Shown here: positions 58,450 through 64,000 of the stretch, piece by piece
How positions within the stretch are numbered: position 1 is the first letter of the stretch
Layout: every line of letters starts with the position of its first letter
The notes under the pieces: model-generated
Told to the model about the DNA's origin: nothing
The model's database searches: none
What the model saw: only the letters and a program-made list of their open reading frames with translations
Made by a program: the position numbers and the translations under genes
Assembly (NCBI GenBank): GCA_015680685.1
Contig: MNCI01023765.1
Coordinates: forward strand, 281,264 to 345,263
Reading direction: 5' to 3'
DNA from: Gnetum montanum
Lineage: Eukaryota > Streptophyta > Gnetopsida > Gnetales > Gnetaceae
DNA length: 64,000 nt

Positions 58450-59940
58450 AGGGATTTTCATAATGGCTAGATAATTGACTATATTAGGAAATCAAGAATC
58501 CTTTCTTATGGAAAAACATTTTTCATCAGGAAATTCATCATGAAAGTCTCCTTGTGTTTGATTATTGTCGATGGTTTCTAACCTAGAAAGATTATCTACT
58601 ACTACATTTTCCCTACCTCTTTTATCTAACATATCTAGGTCAAATTGTTGGAGTAATAAGCACCATCTGATTATTCTTGCATTTTCTATTTTTTTGGTAG
58701 TAAAAAATTTAATGGCTGAATGATTAGTATATACTCTAGTTTTATAGCCTATTAGATAATGTTTGAATTTATCTAGAGAATACACAATGTCTAATAATTC
58801 TTTTTCTATATTTGTATAATTTACTTGGGCTTAGTCTAGACTTTTGAACACATAATAAATCACTCTTGGTTTATTATCAATGTATTGTCCTAAAGCTACC
58901 TCTACTACTATGTCACTAGCATCACACATCAAATCAAATGGATAATCCCAATTAGGTGCATTTAATATAGGGGCTATGATTACTTATTTTTTAAATTCCA
59001 AGAAGGCTTCTTGATAGTCATTAGTCTAAACAAATGAAACATCTTTTTTTGGGAGCATGTGTAATGGTTTAGAAATTTTGGAAAAGTCTTTGATAAACCT
59101 CCTATAATGCCCAACATGTTCTAGAAAAGATCAAATAGTTTTTAAATTAGTTGGAGTTGGAAGCGTAGCTATGAGTCTTACTTTTTCGTCATCAATCCTT
59201 ATGCTATTTTTAGAAATAACATGTCTTAGCATGATACCACTTGTAACCATTAGGTGACTCTTTTCCCAACTTAATTTTAAATTCTTTTTAATACATGTAT
59301 CTAAGACATGTTCAAGATATTTCAATCTTTCATCATAAGTATTCCCATAGACTAAAAAATCATCCATAAAGACCTCAACATAATCTTCTAACATATCAGA
59401 AAATACTGAGATCATGGCTCTTTGGAAAGTTGTTGGAGCATTACAAAGGCCAAAAGACATTCATCTATAGGAAAAAGTTTCAAAAGGACATATGAAGGTT
59501 GTTTTGTGGTAGTCTTCTAGGGTAATAGCTACTTGATTGTAGCCACTAAATCCATCTAAAAAATAATAATACTCATGTCCTTCTAGTTTTTCTACAATTT
59601 GGTCTATGTATGGTAGTGGAAAATGGTCCTTTATTGTATTGTGGTTTAACCTCCTATAATCGACAAAAAATATCCATTTTCTCCCTTTTTGGGAACTACA
59701 ATAATAGTTCTTACCCATTCACTATTAGCTATGGGGTAAATAATCCCTTCTTTCCAAAGTTTTGAAATCTCATCCTTAACAAATTTTTTTAAGGCTGGAT
59801 GAATTCGTATCAAGGGAATTCTTACTGGTTTCACATTGTCCTCTAAATAGATATGAAGTTGGCAAATGTTGGGTGAGATTCCTTGGTGAAGGTCCTCATA
59901 ACTCCACACAAATGTCTCAAACTTCCTATGCAAGACTTCT
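58450..59940 (-). pseudogene. Element C reverse transcriptase and RNase H
   Basis: RT frames at 59,461-59,933 and 59,131-59,460 read FVDYRRLNHNTIKDHFPLPYIDQ, FLDGFSGYNQ, MSFGLCNAPTTFQR and VFMDDFLVYG, so the YMDD-type active site is intact. RNase H (58,492-58,785) has KHYLIGYKTRVYTNHSAIKFF and NVVVDNLSRLE. Wording (IDYRRLN..TxKDHFPLPFIDQ) is typical of Athila-like elements. Only a few frame breaks are seen. Confidence 0.85.
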
Positions 59941-60224
59941 TATAATTTTTGTTCTTATTCATTAGTAAGTTGGGAATTTATTATTAATAGTTTGTTATGA
60001 TCTAGGAAAACATATTTAATTGTACTAGGTAGTTCGTTAAGATCCAAGGAATATTTATTCAAAGATTAACTTATTTCTTCAATATTTGCTAAGCTCAAAT
60101 TCAAAACTTGGTTAAGGAGATCTTGTTGTTTTTTAGTTGAGGGGTCTAAAGGTCCTTCCTGAAAATTATTTAATACTAAGGTTTCCCTATCCTATGCCAT
60201 TGCTAAAGTGGGAAAAGTGTAGAG

Positions 60225-60963
60225 CATTCATGCTTCCTTTAAGTTTGCATCTTCTTTTACCTTATTGTATATATTTAATGTAATAATAAGGTTGGCAAAA
60301 GAGAGTTGAAGTTGCCCTGACCTATAATTAATTACTGCTTTAGCTATTGCTAGCCAAGGTCTACCTAATATAATAAGAAAATAATTAGGATCTTTTACTT
60401 CCAACACAAGAAACTCAATTGGGTATTTTCCTTTTTCTACCTCTATTATCAAGTCCTCTACTATCCCTATTGGTTTAACATTTGATTCATTAGCCAATGA
60501 TATGGTCATGTTTAATCCTTTGATATCCTTAATATTAAGCATCCTAGCCATTTTAAGAGGCATGATATTAATACTAGCTCCTAAATCCAATATTTCATTT
60601 TTAATTACTTGGCGATTTATTTTGATTGGGATGGTAGGGACTCATGGATCTTGGTATTTTGAAATCTCATGGCTTTGTATAAGTTGAGAAAGATTATCCA
60701 CTAGATAAACCTGATTAGGAATTTTTTCCTTTTTTCTCTTAGTACATAATTCCCTCAAGTATTTAGCATAAAGAGACATGTCTCTTATTATTTGTTCCAA
60801 AGGAATATGTAAGTACAATTTGCTAAATTTCTTTTCCAGATGTGCTTTAGTTGTAAAATCCTCTTGTAATCATTAGGAAAAGGAGGTAAAACTAATTGTC
60901 TAGAGAATATTGCTTGTTCTCTTTTCTTAGTTGATTGATTCTTCTCATCTAATACTTGTGGTT
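60225..60963 (-). pseudogene. Element C protease and gag-protease linker
   Basis: LDLGASINIMPLKMARML (60,540-60,600) is the protease start. DLG in place of DSG is usual in Athila proteases and not a mutation. FLIILGRPWLAIAKAVINY closes the domain. The linker with LVLPPFPNDYKRILQLKHIWKR matches the Athila gag-pro region (PFPxR...). It is cut at 60,963 by the LTR of B. Confidence 0.8.
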
Positions 60964-61765
60964 TGATGAGCAGTGAGGTATCCCTACGCTCAACCATATG
61001 AATACAAGCGTCCACACACGATCTAGTCGAATTCCAAGGACTAAGTGCTTATGCGCCTTTGTGGAACAAGAATGGGTTGATCAATCATTGTATTCCCAAG
61101 CTTACTTGTATGTCATAATTGTATGGTTAAGTAAACTTAATACATATGATTTTTATATTTTTAATGTTTTTATGTCCTACTGCTAATAAGGGAAGAGAGA
61201 GATAACTAAATAACTAATTTAATTTGACTACTTATTAACTAGGCTTTGATTGATCCTAACACTAGTATCCATTCTCACTTGTTGTACACATCTTGAACTA
61301 GTGCAACACTACTGGGATTACCAAACGCTAATTGTTACTGGGTTACCAATTGTTACACACATGCTTGAAGTGATCGTATTGTGTGTGCTTAGGAGAGTTG
61401 TAGGATGAGAGAGAATCATTAATTAACTAAGGAAAGCATTAAGTAATAGTAATTAAAATTAATTAATCTATTCCAAATGTTGCAAGGTTTATCACAAAGT
61501 TCGTTTTTATTGCCATACACAAGGTGTGCTCAGGTACACAATGCTCGAATAAAGATCCATTCACTTTATGATTCCTACTATAGGAAAATAGAAATAATTC
61601 TAACTTTGAGAGGGAGAAAAGGTAAGAGTTTGTTAAGCAACTAAGAGTAGCTATGCAAACCAAGTGTGCCTGCCTCTTATTTATAGGCAATAAGGCAGGC
61701 TACGATATCTCGTATGTGATATCACATAGAAAGCCACGATATCGCATATGTGATATTGTGGCTCA
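60964..61765 (-). repeat. 3' LTR of gypsy element B
   Basis: On the minus strand it starts TGAGCCACAATATC after a PPT-like CATGAGGGTATCA and ends ACTGCTCATCA. Body blocks (ATAAAGATCCATTCACT, ATTCTAACTTTG) match the LTR of A. The TATA box is TATAAATAAG at 61,685-61,676. The LTR joins the gag-protease linker of C directly, so B inserted into C. Confidence 0.8.
61713..61762. repeat. Palindromes in the U3 of element B
   Basis: TATGTGATATCACATA (61,713-61,728) is a perfect 16-base palindrome. GCCACGATATCGCAT with ATGTGATATTGTGGC (61,733-61,762) is a 30-base inverted repeat whose only two mismatches would be G-U pairs in RNA. They fill the space between LTR start and TATA box. Confidence 0.85.
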
Positions 61766-63660
61766 TGATACCCTCATGACTGAATGAAAAATTTTCCTCG
61801 AGTTCCTTACAAAATATTAGGAAGGTATGGGATTATTGACTAAATGAAAATTGAAAACGATAGGGAATAATAGACTCAAAGTGCTTGGTGAACGGATCGA
61901 CAAACATATTACAACATTGGTGTTCACACTCTTTGTGGTGAACACTATACATGGATGACATCTAGACCTTCACTTGACAGCTTGAAGAGAAAGAGGGAGA
62001 AAAGAAAATGAGGCATGTTGTTGCCAATGCTGAGATTGCACCCTTCGTTATTTATCCATAACCACCCAACCAGACTTGTTCCCACTGTAAACATTCTAGC
62101 TCCATTCCATCTCAAGTGCTTCCTCCTATTCTGGTTCATAGTTTGTGTAATTGCCATTTGCACTCACAACACAGTCACGAATGAGCAAGGATAAGTAAGC
62201 GACAATGCAATTGATTCCTTGCCTCGATATAAAGAACATTGGCTGGGTTGTGCTTATGGTAGAAACTGGGTTAGAGGTTTATTACTAATAACTACCCAAG
62301 GTGTAGGGGTTAGGTAAGTAGTAGAATGGAGAAATTGAAAAATTTGTGCCAGGGTCCCCATGACTAAGAGTGAACCTTCGGTAGCAATAAGATGAAAAAA
62401 ATATGAGGAATAAGAAAGATGGGAAAAATAACAATGGCAATGCCAATAAAGTGGATATCAAAGATGGGAATGAAACAAGAAATGGTTGATTATAGAGAAT
62501 GTTTAAGAAAAAGAACTTAACAATTGCACCAAAAAGGAATGCTAGTGGGTCCTCCCCAAAGTAGGCTCATGCCCTTTATGCCCTAACAAACTCACAAACA
62601 AAAGAGTCCACAGGCTCTAGGAATGTCATTTGGAAGAAAGAGTTAAGAAACTTACCCACAAGAATTTACCAAGGAAAAACAATGCATCAACCAAGATATG
62701 GACTAATCATAAAACTGACAATGAGGTGGAAAATGGAAAGAAAGATGGAGAGTAGAAATGGAATGGAATCTCAAGAGCAAGGTTGTGTAAAGTCCTTTGT
62801 GTATGTCATGGTTAATGTGACTGAGTAAATTCTTTCCAAATCGAGACTCAAACCAACCACACACAGTGATCTCGCATCAATACACTTGGCCAATCCATCC
62901 TATTGAAGCAATAAGAATGCTTCCCCAAAGAGTCACCACCATTCCAAGGAGAGTAAGTTGGAGAAGTAGGAAGTGAGAAAGGGCCTTAGTTAGAGGGAAC
63001 CTTCAGGCATGGATAACATGTCTTTTCAGTGCCATAACCAGTGCTTGTAGCTCATAGTTCTTTATTATGTCTAATGGGTGTGCTTTGAATTCCCACTTTT
63101 TTTTATGTGAGAACCACACCATGCAAAGACTTAATTTTATTCACTTAGCTTCTTGATATTTGATCAATGGAAGAATGGCAGAAAACCCATGAAAAGCATC
63201 TAAGCACCCAAAAGAATAGCTAGCACACGTGCATCAAATTCCCTTGAAGTCACACCCTTTTCATCCATTGAGTCCTTCGTCGGTTTGAAGAATACCAAGC
63301 CACCAATTTATTAAGAAGTTCATTAGAAAAAAGGAACTATACAATTCCAAGCCAAGGGAGACCACTGAGTTGAATGGATAAATGGATGACATGGACTCAT
63401 TGCCTATTTTATCAAAAGAACCATATCATAATATTAGCATCATAATTCAAAGGTAAAAACCAAACATTAGTAATCAATAGTACATAATTTAATCCACCAT
63501 TAGGAGCACTTATTGTATGACGAATGAAAGTAAATCAACCAAACAAAGAAATAGTAAAAATGTGAACAATGGTATAAAACAAAAAATAAATAAAATTGAA
63601 AAAAATGTGTAAAAACAATGTGTAAAAAAAAAATACAAAAGAACTGAGGGCTTAGAATGG
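61766..63660 (-). other. 3' non-coding part of element B
   Basis: The part next to the LTR (AACTCGAGGAAAA, minus) matches the PPT-side end of N. The part from about 62,530 to 63,500 matches the spacer of A. The extra ORF that separates these two parts in A and N is missing. An A-rich tract (T-rich in sense) lies at 63,540-63,650. Confidence 0.6.
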
Positions 63661-63689
63661 TTAGCATTGGTGGCTGTCTCCCCCACGAT

Positions 63690-64000
63690 TGAGTTAGAAG
63701 GAGGAGATCCAAAATAGCGAGCAAGGTAATCCACCAACAGAGGTAGTATGAGCATTGGGTAATCTAAGTTCATGGAAAGGTTTGGTTTGTTGGACGTTGA
63801 CCAGAAATTTCTTATTTTGGCTCTCAGGTTTGTATATCATCATGGCCCTTGAAGGAAAAGTTACATGAATGACATAAGGTCCTTCCCACAACATTTGAAA
63901 TTTGGTATGTTGTGGCACATGTGTGGGATTCTAGTAGAGGACCTTATCTCTTGGTTGATATTTAACTTTCCTAATTCTTAGGCCATGATGTTGTTTATTG
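63690..64000 (-). pseudogene. Element B integrase C-terminus (runs off the window)
   Basis: The frame 63,694-63,918 has FQMLWEGPYVIHVTFPSRAMMIYKPESQNKKFLVN, matching the integrase C-terminus of N and A. Upstream pol lies beyond the right edge. Confidence 0.75.

Overview
The window looks like nuclear DNA of a seed plant with a large, old, retrotransposon-filled genome. A gymnosperm (conifer-like) is the best guess, because a single intron reaches 20.2 kb and the Ty3/gypsy, Ty1/copia and LINE copies are heavily decayed. The species cannot be told from the sequence. I see one host protein gene, no rRNA or functional tRNA gene, and no bacterial features.

Region 1 (1-28,624) holds the host gene, read on the minus strand. 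It is a four-exon homologue of REPRESSOR OF SILENCING 3 (ROS3), an RRM protein of the active DNA-demethylation pathway. The exons are 28,624-28,412, 28,274-28,053, 7,844-7,383 and 4,708-3,506. All three introns are phase 0 with GT-AG ends, and the joined frame gives about 699 residues. Intron 2 (7,845-28,052) contains an RTE-type LINE, two pieces of another LINE family, a copia element with PBS and 3' LTR, a second copia gag-protease piece, a zinc-knuckle ORF1 piece, SINEs and several local duplications. Downstream of the gene (1-3,400) there is a SINE and unassigned sequence.

Region 2 (29,443-53,300) is a minus-strand Ty3/gypsy element, called A here. Its 3' LTR lies about 0.8 kb upstream of the ROS3 start. 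A is split by a complete plus-strand relative (38,889-52,005, called N here) flanked by the 5-bp target duplication GCACC. N has both LTRs, a PBS, gag, protease, RT, RNase H, integrase and a long extra ORF between pol and the 3' LTR. All its frames carry stops.

Region 3 (53,300-64,000) is a minus-strand Athila-like gypsy element, called C, also with an extra ORF downstream of pol. It is interrupted at 60,964 by the 3' LTR of another minus-strand element, B, which runs off the right edge. B resembles A and N but lacks the extra ORF.

The most notable pattern is the extra ORF. In N and C it lies behind a TATA-like box and a plausible GT-AG intron that ends just before its ATG, and in N short GC-rich repeats like those in the LTR U3 precede the TATA-like box. 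This suggests an internally promoted, spliced message. Several oddities are assembly scars: single N bases flanked by duplicated sequence, including one segment (33,822-34,361) that appears to be placed in reverse.
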